In this document: positions 43,901 through 52,714 of the stretch, in pieces
Numbering within the stretch: the stretch's first letter is position 1
Layout: every line of letters begins with the position of its first letter
Source: Fibrobacter sp.
GTDB taxonomy: Bacteria > Fibrobacterota > Fibrobacteria > Fibrobacterales > Fibrobacteraceae
Length of the DNA: 64,000 nt
NCBI GenBank assembly: GCA_017550445.1
Contig: JAFZOV010000141.1
Coordinates: 15,866 to 79,865 of the forward strand
Reading direction: 5' to 3'
Made by a program: the position numbers and the translations under genes
The notes under the pieces: generated by a model
What the model saw: the letters and a program-made list of their open reading frames with translations, nothing else
Database searches by the model: none
What the model was told of the DNA's origin: nothing

Positions 43901-44860
43901 ATGAGTATATCTGTTGATGTCAAAAAATATCTTTCGTTAAGTGATGCACCGAAGCGTATTCAAGACAAGCTCTCGATTACTGTTACAGATCATGCTTATT
44001 TGCCAAAAACCGAAGACGTAAACAGCGACTGGGTCGCCTATATTGCAGCACCTGCATTTAAGTTGATTCGCGAGAACTTAGGGCACGATATTGAGGCCTT
44101 TACCTCTATCGGTACAGGTTCCGGAATCGATGTGCTGACGGGAATCGAGCTTTTAGGTGCAAAGCGCGTAGGCTTTACCGACTTGCAGAAAAGCGTGGTC
44201 GATGCAGCCGCCGAAAACATCAAGAACAATTTAAAGAATAAAGATTTAGTTGAACTTGAATTCGGTGCAGGCGATTTGTTGCAACCGCTCAAGAATGGCA
44301 AGCGCGGCTACGATGTAATTTATGAAAACCTGCCCAACGTTCCGCTGACAGATGACACCAAGATAGAAGACAGTCGCAACAGCGGACATTACTTGGAAAA
44401 GCGTGCAGAAGCAATTCCGGAATTCGTGCATGAACAAATGCTGGATTTGCATTACTTGGCGCTCAAGCAGGCTAAAGATTATTTGGCCGACAAGGGTGCG
44501 GTCTATTCAACGCTCGGCGGGCGCGTCCCGCTCAGCGCATTCATCAAGCTCGGTGAATTGGCCGGTCTGCATTCAGAAATTTTCACGTATTCTTGGAAAG
44601 TCCAAGCAGAACCAGAAGATGTGATTTCGGGCTATGCCGCTCAAGAAAAGGCCGGACTCGGACCATTCCGATTCTACCGCGCGGCAGATTTGCAGAAGGC
44701 TTTCGCGAATATTTCTGTGAAGGAATCGGGTCGCAATGCACTTGAAATCGAAAAGTCTTTGGACGCAGCAAAGCTTACCGCTACCGAGGCCCATGAAGCT
44801 TTTAAGAAGGGCGAAATCATCGGCCACACAGTTGCCGTGTTGAAGTCAAACATTCAATAA
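43901..44860 (+). CDS. SAM-dependent methyltransferase next to the DMSP-lyase-like cupin
   Basis: 319 residues, Rossmann-type class I methyltransferase. SAM loop SIGTGSGIDVL (69-79), acidic end of strand 2 at Asp94 (FTDLQ), and motif IV ENLPNVPL (142-149). That last motif resembles the N/D-x-P-x type of HemK-like and methionine S-methyltransferases. AAGGTGGGTGA ribosome site; four bases from the cupin gene. Possible roles: methionine S-methyltransferase (making S-methylmethionine), thiol methyltransferase, or an enzyme acting on sulfonium compounds. The exact substrate cannot be read from the sequence. Confidence 0.7.
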   Translation: MSISVDVKKYLSLSDAPKRIQDKLSITVTDHAYLPKTEDVNSDWVAYIAAPAFKLIRENLGHDIEAFTSIGTGSGIDVLTGIELLGAKRVGFTDLQKSVVDAAAENIKNNLKNKDLVELEFGAGDLLQPLKNGKRGYDVIYENLPNVPLTDDTKIEDSRNSGHYLEKRAEAIPEFVHEQMLDLHYLALKQAKDYLADKGAVYSTLGGRVPLSAFIKLGELAGLHSEIFTYSWKVQAEPEDVISGYAAQEKAGLGPFRFYRAADLQKAFANISVKESGRNALEIEKSLDAAKLTATEAHEAFKKGEIIGHTVAVLKSNIQ

Positions 44861-44864
44861 AAAT

Positions 44865-45467
44865 ATGCAAGAATTCATAAGCCAGTTGATAGAAGAATCA
44901 AAACGCTTTCTTGGTGAACGCGCCAAGAAAGCCGATTTGATTGGTCAAGAGGCGGCGAAGTTTGCAGTTCGAGAAATTCCTGAACCTAGCGGGAGTTTTG
45001 AGAAGAGCAATTCGCCGCTCATTCGCTATATAGAAGAAGCGATTCAGTATGGGTGTTCAGAAACAGCGCGCTTGCTGAGTGCGCTAAAACCAGCACTCCC
45101 CTTCTTGCCGTGGAAATATAATTACGAGCCTCGCCCCGACATGCCTGAGCTCGGAAATCAAATGGGCTGGGGCGAAATCCTTGGCCCTGAAGCGCCGTAC
45201 CACGACGATCATTTTTGCTTTGGCTTTACGCTGCTTGGCAAGAATACACTTTATCCGGCGCATTATCACCCTGCCATAGAACTTTACGTGGTACTTTCTG
45301 ACCATGCCGTATGGACACTTGACGGTGTTTCGCAATTACGTAACCCGGGTGAATTTATTCTGCATCCTTCAAATCATGTTCATTCGATGCAGACCAAAGA
45401 CGAGCCTATGCTTGCGCTTTATACATGGAGCGGCGATGACGTCGTTACTCTTTCAAAATACGTCTAG
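44865..45467 (+). CDS. DMSP lyase-type cupin (DddL/DddQ/DddW-like)
   Basis: 200 residues. A C-terminal cupin barrel (about 115-185) has the metal set H133-Y-H135-x3-E139-x-Y141 and His171/His173. The stretches GFTLLGKNTLYPAHYHPAIELY and PGEFILHPSNHVHSM (each in part) match DMSP-lyase cupins of the DddL/DddQ group, which use the metal-bound tyrosine to split DMSP into dimethyl sulfide and acrylate. No signal peptide. Start lies four bases after the methyltransferase stop without a clear ribosome site, so translation is coupled. S-methylmethionine or a related sulfonium compound could be the true substrate. Confidence 0.8.
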   Translation: MQEFISQLIEESKRFLGERAKKADLIGQEAAKFAVREIPEPSGSFEKSNSPLIRYIEEAIQYGCSETARLLSALKPALPFLPWKYNYEPRPDMPELGNQMGWGEILGPEAPYHDDHFCFGFTLLGKNTLYPAHYHPAIELYVVLSDHAVWTLDGVSQLRNPGEFILHPSNHVHSMQTKDEPMLALYTWSGDDVVTLSKYV

Positions 45468-45537
45468 TCTATATAAATTAGTTTAGCACATACAAATTAA
45501 TCTATAGCAAAAATCGATAATCCAACATAAAATTAAA

Positions 45538-45571
45538 GTATTGGACAATAGCAAAATCGAGTTCTATATTT
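45538..45571 (+). promoter_or_regulatory. Sulfur-regulon promoter of the porin gene
   Basis: GTATTGGAC (45538-45546), 15 bp, TTCTATATTT (45562-45571). Between the boxes it shares AAAATCG with the aprA promoter. An upstream CCAACAT about 10 bp before GTATTGG could form a dyad. Confidence 0.75.
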
Positions 45572-45629
45572 CGGCGCACAAAAAATCAATACAACAAACA
45601 AATACAAATCATAACCAAGGAGTTTATCA

Positions 45630-46676
45630 ATGAACCAGAATTTTGCAAAGTTCGCCGCCGCTGCGGTTATTTCGACTTCTCTTTTCGCCACCACCTCTTT
45701 CGCTGCTGAAGACGCTGCAGAAGAAGGTTTCAAGCTCACCGGAAACGTTCAGGCACAGGCCATCAAGTCGCTGTACGATAATGATGCCGACAACACGCTT
45801 GACAATTCGTTCTTGCGTGCAAATATCGGCGGCAAATATTCTTCTGAAAGCTTTGACGCTGTGATTACCTTGCGAATCTTTTCGCCTGCATTCGGCTACA
45901 AGATCAAGGATGGCGATGGTAAGACCTCTAGCTACGACAAGATTAGCGCCGATACCTACTACGCCAACTACAAGTGGGATCTGGGATTTGGAAAACTCAA
46001 CGCACAGTTCGGCCGATTCCGTACCGACTGGTCTGTTGCAGGTAACTTTGGTACCTACGTCGATCCGAACATTTCCAAGCGCGGATTCCTGGCTCGCGAT
46101 TACCAGCATGACGCCGTAAGCTTTGGCCTTGAAACAGGACCTTCTACTTTTACCGCCTTGCTCGGCACGTACGACAGCAAGTTTGATACCGGCTACCTGC
46201 GCTTTGAAGAAAACCTGAAATTCGGCGACGCAAAGATTGGTGCCGCTTACCGAGTGAACGCTCTTGATCCGATTCAGCATACTGCCGAAGTGACGCACCG
46301 CGTCGCTGGCCGCGCAAGCTATTACTTCCTCAAGAATCTCGGCATCTACGGCGAAGTCGCCTACATTTACACGGGTGACGGCGAAGACCTGACGGTCGAT
46401 AATGCCATTAAACCGGAATACGCCCAAGGTTCCGAATACGTACCGTTCTTCGCAGGTCTCGAAATCCCGACCGCCGGTATTTTGAATAACCTTTACGCAG
46501 AAGTGGAATACATTGGCGACCGCGACCAGCTTGAACCCGGTGCCGATGAAGTCGCCTGGACCGTGAGCGCCATCAAGAAGATTGGCAAGCGCACCAAGCT
46601 GCAGGTGAATCTGTTTAGCGAAAAGGAAGTGTCCGATGTGGCCGTTGCCGCCCGCATTACGGCTACTATCCAGTAA
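45630..46676 (+). CDS. Outer-membrane porin, sulfur-regulated
   Basis: 348 residues. Signal peptide about 1-26 (ending SFAA). The mature part is a beta-barrel with paired strands such as LGFGKLNAQFGRFRTDW and GIYGEVAYIYTGDG. GGAG ribosome site. Own promoter of the shared GTATTGGAC type. Probably lets organic sulfur compounds into the periplasm; a second porin stands beside the second ABC system at 61701. Confidence 0.82.
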   Translation: MNQNFAKFAAAAVISTSLFATTSFAAEDAAEEGFKLTGNVQAQAIKSLYDNDADNTLDNSFLRANIGGKYSSESFDAVITLRIFSPAFGYKIKDGDGKTSSYDKISADTYYANYKWDLGFGKLNAQFGRFRTDWSVAGNFGTYVDPNISKRGFLARDYQHDAVSFGLETGPSTFTALLGTYDSKFDTGYLRFEENLKFGDAKIGAAYRVNALDPIQHTAEVTHRVAGRASYYFLKNLGIYGEVAYIYTGDGEDLTVDNAIKPEYAQGSEYVPFFAGLEIPTAGILNNLYAEVEYIGDRDQLEPGADEVAWTVSAIKKIGKRTKLQVNLFSEKEVSDVAVAARITATIQ

Positions 46677-46714
46677 AAATCCATAACATCTTCGTGCAAC
46701 ATCTCCGCACAAGC

Positions 46715-46756
46715 GGCCCCTTTGCAATCTTGTTGCGAAGGGGTCTTTCGGTTTTA
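46715..46756 (+). terminator. Terminator after the porin gene
   Basis: Stem GGCCCCTT / AAGGGGTC with inner TTGCAA / TTGCGA pairing, followed by TTTCGGTTTT. Confidence 0.75.
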
Positions 46757-46759
46757 TAC

Positions 46760-46767
46760 TATTTTTG
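46760..46767 (+). promoter_or_regulatory. TATTTTTG promoter element
   Basis: TAnnTTTG match 22 bp before the hydrolase gene at 46789. Confidence 0.45.
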
Positions 46768-46788
46768 TAGGGAAAGAGGATTTGTTAA

Positions 46789-47340
46789 ATGCACTACCTG
46801 ATTGTTCCCGGTTTGAATAATTCTGGCCCGACCCATTGGCAGACTTTTTGGACAAGGAGTTTGCCCAGCGCAAGCCGCGTTTACCAGCATTGTTGGGACA
46901 AACCGCAAAAAGAAGATTGGATTGAAACGCTAGATAAGGCCGTGCGCGAACTGAAGAACGATACGATTCTTGTTTCGCACAGTCTGGGCGTGGTGACGAC
47001 GGTCCTTTGGCTTTTGCGCGTACACAAGGAGCACTCACTCCCAGAAAACATCAAGGGAGTATTTCTTGTGGCTCCAGCCGATGTCGACACAGTCGATGTC
47101 ATCAAGAATTTTGCACCGATGCCTACAGAAAAACTCCCACTGCCCGCATGCATTGTGGGCAGCGAGAATGATCCTTACATGGCATTCGAACGGACGAAAT
47201 TTTTTGCCAAAGCGTGGGGCGCAAAATTATTTAATGCCGGTGCACTCGGACATATCAATTCCGATTCAAACTTGGGCGAATGGGAACAAGGCCGCAAATT
47301 CCTCGCAGAATTTGAAGCAGAATTCTCTTTAACCGATTAG
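46789..47340 (+). CDS. RBBP9/YdeN-family serine hydrolase
   Basis: 183 residues, small alpha/beta hydrolase. MHYLIVPGLNNSGPTHWQ at the N-terminus, nucleophile Ser in SHSLG (about 65), Asp in SENDPYM and His in GALGHIN. Substrate unknown; esterase activity is likely. Its stop overlaps the convergent cysN stop by four bases. Confidence 0.85.
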   Translation: MHYLIVPGLNNSGPTHWQTFWTRSLPSASRVYQHCWDKPQKEDWIETLDKAVRELKNDTILVSHSLGVVTTVLWLLRVHKEHSLPENIKGVFLVAPADVDTVDVIKNFAPMPTEKLPLPACIVGSENDPYMAFERTKFFAKAWGAKLFNAGALGHINSDSNLGEWEQGRKFLAEFEAEFSLTD

Positions 47341-49022
47341 TGTATCACCACTTTGCGGTAGGTGTCAAAGCGCGACCATTTTTTGAAGAAGGCTTCGCGA
47401 GCATTGTCCTTTGCAACTTCGTATTCGCCAAGCAACTGACGGACTTCTTCGTCGGAATGTAACGCAAGTTCAAAGCCGCGTCCGTTGATAACGGGAACAT
47501 TGCCATAGTGGTAATCAGCGACAGCCAACACGGATGCAATGCGCTTGCCACGAACCTTGACAGCAACACTATCACGCAAGATGATAATGTCGAAATCGTC
47601 AGGATAGTGGTAGCTTTCGCCAACAGTCGGAATTTCATCGCCAACGGTGTAGTGCTGCTTGACAGGCTGTTGCTTTACTACAGAAAGCGTTGCTGTGTCG
47701 TAGAAGAATTCTTCGAAGATTTCTCCGCGGCCATGGCGTTCGCCTTGCACGAAGGCTGCCTTTTCACCGGCAGCAATCTGCTTCTCAAATAGACCTTCCA
47801 CCACGCCGCAAGCAGATGTTGCATGCGTCACGCGGTCAATTAAAATCAATTCGCCAAGTGTCTTGTGATTTTCGAAGAGGTCAACCACAATTGCTTCGGC
47901 AAATACGATTTCTGCGACGGCGATTCCGTTCTTGCTCAGGCTTTCGGTTTTGATATGTGCGCCCGTGTTCACGTCAATTGCGTATTCGATTTTCGTGAGC
48001 GTACCGGGAATCGTCTTGGTGCCGAGTTTTACAAGGTAATCCTTGCCGATTTCAAGCGGTTCGTCGTCCATCCACAAGATAGATGATTTGATTTTCTTGT
48101 AGCTGGCGATGTCTGCATCCTTGATGAGGACGCTTCCCCTCGACACGTCAATTTCGCGGTCGAGCGAGATGGTGACGGGTTCGCCCACATGGGCTTCTTC
48201 CACATTTTTGTCGGTATGCAGAATACCCTTGACCGAAGCCTTTTCGTTGCTTGGGAGGCTTGTAATCGTATCGCCTACGCGGATTGTGCCGGCTTCGATT
48301 TGCCCCTGGAATCCGCGGAAGGTTCTGTCGGGACGGCAAACGCGCTGTACCGGCAAATAGAACCCCGTTTCTTTCTGCGAATCGTCAATGTCGATGGTTT
48401 CAAGGTAATCCAAAAGCGCCTTGCCGTTGTACCAAAGAATGTTCTTGGATTTAACGGTCACGTTGTCACCTTCAGTGGCCGAAAGCGGAATCACATAAAC
48501 ACTGTGAAGCGAAAGTTCGCTGGTGAGTTCGTTAATTTGCTTCAAAATTTCTTCGAAACGTTCCTGACTGTAGCCCACAAGATCCATCTTGTTTACGGCA
48601 AAGACGAAGTAGCGAATGCCCATGAGCTTGCAAATGCGTGCGTGACGGCGCGTCTGCACCAGAACACCCTGCGACGCATCAATGAGAATCACCGAAAGGT
48701 CAGCAAACGATGCTCCCACGGCCATGTTGCGCGTGTATTCTTCGTGCCCCGGAGTGTCAGCTACGATAAAACTGCGGTTATCCGTAGTAAAGTAGCGATA
48801 CGCTACATCAATCGTGATGCCCTGCTCACGTTCAGCCATCAGGCCGTCAAGCAAAAGCGAATAGTCAATTTTACCGCTGCGGCTACCGACCTTACTGTCC
48901 AATTCCAGTGCCTTTTCTTGGTCGGTGTAAAGCAACTTCGAATCATAAAGAATGTGCCCGATGAGTGTGGACTTTCCGTCATCAACCGAGCCGCAAGTAA
49001 TAAACTTCAACAAACCTTTCAT
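47337..49022 (-). CDS. cysN: Sulfate adenylyltransferase GTPase subunit with an extra C-terminal domain
   Basis: 561 residues, about 85 more than a typical CysN. G-domain motifs: CGSVDDGKST (P-loop, about 10-19), DTPGHEEY and NKMD, followed by two beta-barrel domains to about residue 430. The final ~130 residues (from GLFEKQIAAGEKAAFV) are not an APS kinase, which is the usual fusion partner (NodQ type), and are unrecognised. With CysD it makes APS from sulfate, driven by GTP. Start overlaps the cysD stop. Confidence 0.93.
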   Translation of the reverse strand: MKGLLKFITCGSVDDGKSTLIGHILYDSKLLYTDQEKALELDSKVGSRSGKIDYSLLLDGLMAEREQGITIDVAYRYFTTDNRSFIVADTPGHEEYTRNMAVGASFADLSVILIDASQGVLVQTRRHARICKLMGIRYFVFAVNKMDLVGYSQERFEEILKQINELTSELSLHSVYVIPLSATEGDNVTVKSKNILWYNGKALLDYLETIDIDDSQKETGFYLPVQRVCRPDRTFRGFQGQIEAGTIRVGDTITSLPSNEKASVKGILHTDKNVEEAHVGEPVTISLDREIDVSRGSVLIKDADIASYKKIKSSILWMDDEPLEIGKDYLVKLGTKTIPGTLTKIEYAIDVNTGAHIKTESLSKNGIAVAEIVFAEAIVVDLFENHKTLGELILIDRVTHATSACGVVEGLFEKQIAAGEKAAFVQGERHGRGEIFEEFFYDTATLSVVKQQPVKQHYTVGDEIPTVGESYHYPDDFDIIILRDSVAVKVRGKRIASVLAVADYHYGNVPVINGRGFELALHSDEEVRQLLGEYEVAKDNAREAFFKKWSRFDTYRKVVIH

Positions 49023-49921
49023 TAGAAATATCCCTCCCTCTTGCGGCGTTCCATGCTACCGGCCGCTTCGTTGTCGATGACGCGCGATGTGCGCTCCGAA
49101 GAGACGGCGCTCAATGTTTCGTCAATGATTTCGTCAAGCGTGGTGGCGGTCGATTCTACGCCACCTGTAAGCGGATAGCAGCCGAGCGTGCGGAAACGTA
49201 CCGACTTGATTTCGGGCTTTTCGCCTTCGCGCAGCGGGAAGCGTTCGTCATCGACCATGATGATGTTGCCGTCGCGCACCACAACCGGGCGCGGGGCCGC
49301 AAAGTACAGCGGAACAATGTCAATCTTTTCGCGTTTGATGTACTGCCAGATGTCTTTTTCGGTCCAGTTCGAAATCGGGAAAACGCGGATGCTTTCGCCC
49401 TTGTTGATTTTGGTGTTGTAAAGCTTCCACATTTCGGGGCGCTGATTTTTCGGGTCCCAGGCGTGTGCGGAATTGCGGAACGAAAATATGCGTTCCTTGG
49501 CGCGGGACTTTTCTTCGTCGCGGCGGCCACCGCCAAATGCTGCGGTGAATCCGTACTTGTTGAGCGCCTGCTTTAACGCTTGCGTTTTCATGATATCGGT
49601 GTAAGCGGCACCGTGGTCAAACGGATTAATGCCTTGCTTGACGCCATCCTGGTTGATGTATTCCAGCATTTCGATGCCGAGCTTTTTCGCGATGTTGTCG
49701 CGGAACTCGATCATTTCGCGGAACTTCCAGGTAGTGTTTACATGCAGGAACGGAAAAGGCGGTTTTTCGGGGTAAAAGGCCTTCATGGCCAAATGCAACA
49801 TGACGGAACTGTCCTTGCCGATAGAATAAAGCATCACCGGCTTTTCGCATTCGGCAGCGACTTCGCGGATGATGTAGATAGCTTCGGCTTCCAGCTCATC
49901 GAGGTGTGAATATTCGCTCAA
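49022..49921 (-). CDS. cysD: Sulfate adenylyltransferase subunit 2
   Basis: 299 residues, normal CysD length. PP-loop-type site [16 protein letters not shown] (about 30-45) and [23 protein letters not shown] (in part). The start is TTG at 49921: AGGAG stands seven bases upstream and the protein then begins [15 protein letters not shown], as in other CysD. The longer open frame includes the untranslated palindromic element at 49936-49963. Overlaps cysN by one base. Confidence 0.93.
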   Translation of the reverse strand: MSEYSHLDELEAEAIYIIREVAAECEKPVMLYSIGKDSSVMLHLAMKAFYPEKPPFPFLHVNTTWKFREMIEFRDNIAKKLGIEMLEYINQDGVKQGINPFDHGAAYTDIMKTQALKQALNKYGFTAAFGGGRRDEEKSRAKERIFSFRNSAHAWDPKNQRPEMWKLYNTKINKGESIRVFPISNWTEKDIWQYIKREKIDIVPLYFAAPRPVVVRDGNIIMVDDERFPLREGEKPEIKSVRFRTLGCYPLTGGVESTATTLDEIIDETLSAVSSERTSRVIDNEAAGSMERRKREGYF

Positions 49922-49935
49922 ATTTAATCTCCTAT

Positions 49936-49963
49936 GAGATTCCGGACCAAGTCCGGAATGACA
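49936..49963. repeat. Short palindromic repeat between aprB and cysD
   Basis: Arms TCCGGAC / GTCCGGA around a 4-base loop, flanked by GAGAT and ATGACA; the TGTCATTCCGGACTTGG class of dispersed palindromes. It lies within an operon and might adjust relative expression. Confidence 0.75.
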
Positions 49964-49979
49964 TTTTGAAGTGAAATTC

Positions 49980-50294
49980 CTAATACTTATTCGACTCTTT
50001 CGGGTCAATGTCGATGGTCTTGACTCGCCCATCGGGGAACTCGACAATCCAACGGACAAGGCCATCTACTTTTTCGGTGTGCACCTTGCTGCCCTTGCCA
50101 CCAATGTCTTCGCCAAGGAAGAATCGAATGGCGTGAACGGGGCATTCCTTGATGCACGAGGTGCAACCCCAGCAATCCTTGGGGTACTTGATAAACGCCT
50201 TTTTATTTTCGTTTATCTTGATTAGCGTGCCGGGACATACATCGTGGCATTTCCCGCAGCCAATGCAAATGCTTTGATCAATGCTGATGCTCAT
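49980..50294 (-). CDS. AprB-like ferredoxin subunit of APS reductase
   Basis: 104 residues. Two [4Fe-4S] motifs: C10-x2-C13-x2-C16-x3-C20 and C41-x2-C44-x2-C47-x3-C51. The C-terminal tail is shorter than in dissimilatory AprB. The start at 50294 lies 17 bp inside the end of the aprA-like gene, preceded by a GGGCAAAGA region. It passes electrons to the flavin subunit. Confidence 0.85.
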   Translation of the reverse strand: MSISIDQSICIGCGKCHDVCPGTLIKINENKKAFIKYPKDCWGCTSCIKECPVHAIRFFLGEDIGGKGSKVHTEKVDGLVRWIVEFPDGRVKTIDIDPKESNKY

Positions 50295-51966
50295 AAGTTC
50301 TTTGCCCTTCTGCGGTGAGTTCGCGCAAGATGATTTTGATTTCGCCGTTTTCAAGGCGGGAATTCACGTACTTGCGGAAGTTGGTGTTGTCTTTTTCGGG
50401 GTAGTCGAGGTTTTCTGCAAAGCTGTGCCAGCGGGTTTCATGGCGTGCCGCGAGATGGGCAATAACGCTCTTGCAAACCGTGAGGCGTTCCTTGAGTTCG
50501 TAAATGTACATAACCTCTTGCAGGTTTGAGGCACTCAAGTTGTCTGTCAGCTTTTCGATGATTTCGATTTCTTTCTTCGCCTGATCCAGTTGATTCTTGC
50601 TGTAACGATAGCTAGTCCTGATGCCGCCTGCGTAAGAATCCATAACCGCCTGCATCGCTTCTTCGAGATTTTCGGTAGTCTGAGCGGTTTTCTTGTTCAG
50701 TAGATATTTCTCGACTTCTGCAATGTGAGCAGCGATTTCGCTGACCGAAATCTTCGCGGTTGCGGTGCCGTTCCTGTGGATGTATTCTGCGGCGGATTTT
50801 GCTGCAATTTCGCCTTCGGCAAGTGCACCTGTCACATACTTTTGCGGTGCACCTCCGGCCACATCGCCAGCGGCATAAAGCCCTTGAATGGTAGTAGCGC
50901 GCTTGGTGTCGATCCAGTAACCGCTTGCGGTGTGGCCGCCCACGATATACGGCTCCGTGCCTTCGATTTCGACATTCGCCTTCGAGGGCAGTTCATTTTC
51001 AAGCCAGAGGATAGTCTGCGACGGGGCCATATTCAGGTAGGCCTTCAAAAGTGATTCTTCTTGTTCGGCAGAAATGCCTTCGGTCCTTAAATAACATGGC
51101 CCGCGACCTTCCAGATTCTCGGCTACCGTTCCGTAAACACGTTCCGAAGTGGAAATTCCGTATTTGGTCTCGTAAACTTCGCCGAGGGAATTCACCTGCT
51201 TTGCGCCGACGCCTTGCGCGAGCGTTCCCGTAGGCGCAATCGTATCTTTGCAACGCAGTGCAATAAAACGCATTTCGAAAGTAGTCATTTCGGCGCCATG
51301 ACGGATTCCCATGGCGTAGCCCGCGCCTGTATTGAATGGCGGGTACCACATTTTATGGCGAGAAAATCCCGGATTGTTCGGACGGTAAAGTCCTGCCGCG
51401 CCACCAGTCGCGATAATGACTGCGCCTGCTTCGATGGCATAGAATGTATCGTTCTCAATTCCGAAACCGAACGCACCGTCAATCTTGTTGCTATGTACCG
51501 AGAAATCAAAAATGTTCACGTGATTCAACACGGTCACATTGGGTAACTTCTTGACGGCATCGGCCAAAATCGGCTTGATGTTTTCGCCGTTGATTTTGAT
51601 ATTGCGATTCCCGCGCGTTACATATTTGCCGTCCTTGTCTTTTAAGATGACAAGTCCAAGCTTTTCCAGATGCGCGGTAACCTCGTTGAACTTTTCGGAG
51701 ATACTGTACAATAAGTCTTCGCGAACGATTCCGTCGGCGTCTTTTTTGGCATATTCCACATAATCCTTGGGCGTATGGCCTTCGGTAATGTAGGCGTTCA
51801 AGGCGTTTACGCCAGCGGCAAGGCAACCGCTGCGCTTGATATTTGCCTTTTCGACGACGAGTATCTTGAGGCGAGCATCATTATTTGCAGCCGTGATAGC
51901 CGCATAACAGCCAGCCGTTCCGCCGCCTATAATCAACAAATCTGTTTTTAGCCGTTCTATTTTCAC
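50278..51966 (-). CDS. APS reductase flavoprotein subunit (AprA-like), assimilatory context
   Basis: 562 residues. FAD-binding GGGTAGCYAA (about 14-23), second FAD segment GLYAAGDVAGGAPQKYVTGAL (in part), and the fumarate reductase/succinate dehydrogenase-like fold of AprA. It reduces APS to sulfite and AMP. Sitting directly upstream of cysDN, it appears to serve assimilation, in place of the thioredoxin-dependent CysH. The start is GTG at 51966 with GGAG five bases upstream; a TTG at 51981 is less well placed. Promoter of the shared sulfur type at 52029-51996. Confidence 0.85.
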   Translation of the reverse strand: MKIERLKTDLLIIGGGTAGCYAAITAANNDARLKILVVEKANIKRSGCLAAGVNALNAYITEGHTPKDYVEYAKKDADGIVREDLLYSISEKFNEVTAHLEKLGLVILKDKDGKYVTRGNRNIKINGENIKPILADAVKKLPNVTVLNHVNIFDFSVHSNKIDGAFGFGIENDTFYAIEAGAVIIATGGAAGLYRPNNPGFSRHKMWYPPFNTGAGYAMGIRHGAEMTTFEMRFIALRCKDTIAPTGTLAQGVGAKQVNSLGEVYETKYGISTSERVYGTVAENLEGRGPCYLRTEGISAEQEESLLKAYLNMAPSQTILWLENELPSKANVEIEGTEPYIVGGHTASGYWIDTKRATTIQGLYAAGDVAGGAPQKYVTGALAEGEIAAKSAAEYIHRNGTATAKISVSEIAAHIAEVEKYLLNKKTAQTTENLEEAMQAVMDSYAGGIRTSYRYSKNQLDQAKKEIEIIEKLTDNLSASNLQEVMYIYELKERLTVCKSVIAHLAARHETRWHSFAENLDYPEKDNTNFRKYVNSRLENGEIKIILRELTAEGQRTYEHQH

Positions 51967-51995
51967 AGCATCTCCGTACAACTTTTACGTGCCGC

Positions 51996-52029
51996 AAATA
52001 TAGAACCCCGATTTTACCGCGTCCAATAC
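51996..52029 (-). promoter_or_regulatory. Sulfur-regulon promoter of the aprA-aprB-cysD-cysN operon
   Basis: On the minus strand GTATTGGAC (52029-52021), 15 bp, TTCTATATTT (52005-51996). Immediately upstream ATACT-TATTT-AGTAT forms a perfect T-N11-A dyad of LysR-box type (minus-strand sequence around 52040-52026). Confidence 0.78.
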
Positions 52030-52100
52030 TAAATAAGTATGGCGATTTATAAAAAAAAACTATATGCTGTTAAAAGCACCTTCACAGACGTATAATTCCG

Positions 52101-52709
52101 TTATTGCATCAAAATACTTGCCGCACAGAACAGCAGCGAAAGCCCCATCAGAATATTGATGGTCTTGTGGTATTCTCCGAAAAATTTTTTAAGGACAACT
52201 CCAGCAAAAAGCCATGCTAAATTGCATACTGAGCCAGTAAACGGTAAAAACAGCCCACACAAAAGCAACGACAAAAAATTAGTGTTATAGGGCAGCGCGT
52301 AAATTGATATAGCCGTCACGCAGAAAACCATAATCTTGACGTTCGTCAACTGAATCAGAACGCCGGTAACGAAAGTTCCCTTGACATTATCGCTTGTTTC
52401 GGAATGTTGCGGAAAAAAGGCCTCTTTAAACAACTTGAACGAAAGCCATACAATGTAAGCAACGCCAATTAACGAAAGCGTCTTGACATGTTGCTCGAAA
52501 ACGGTACCAATGAAATAGCAAACAAAGACGGAAAGTAGCGCAACAATCGTGTAACCTGTGAAAAGTCCGTACCATTGATGAATAGCATTTCGGCGGCCAT
52601 GCTGCAATGCCATCGAAAGTGAACTTAAGTTGGCTGGGCCCGGAGTAATTCCCGAAATGAATGCGTAGAATAAAAATGAAGGAATCAGTTCTGCTGGCAT
52701 CATAAACAT
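52101..52709 (-). CDS. LysE-family exporter
   Basis: 202 residues with six hydrophobic segments and the N-terminal GITPGPANL motif of LysE/RhtB amino-acid exporters. Three Met codons (52709, 52703, 52700) compete; the first is six bases past the bioB2 stop. In a sulfur-starvation operon an export role for cysteine or a related metabolite is possible, but not shown. Confidence 0.82.
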   Translation of the reverse strand: MFMMPAELIPSFLFYAFISGITPGPANLSSLSMALQHGRRNAIHQWYGLFTGYTIVALLSVFVCYFIGTVFEQHVKTLSLIGVAYIVWLSFKLFKEAFFPQHSETSDNVKGTFVTGVLIQLTNVKIMVFCVTAISIYALPYNTNFLSLLLCGLFLPFTGSVCNLAWLFAGVVLKKFFGEYHKTINILMGLSLLFCAASILMQ

Positions 52710-52714
52710 CAAGC

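Noticed and set aside
49922..50065. N-terminal extension of CysD by 48 residues
   Set aside because: The extension would translate a palindromic repeat ([10 protein letters not shown]); AGGAG points to the TTG at 49921, where CysD similarity begins.
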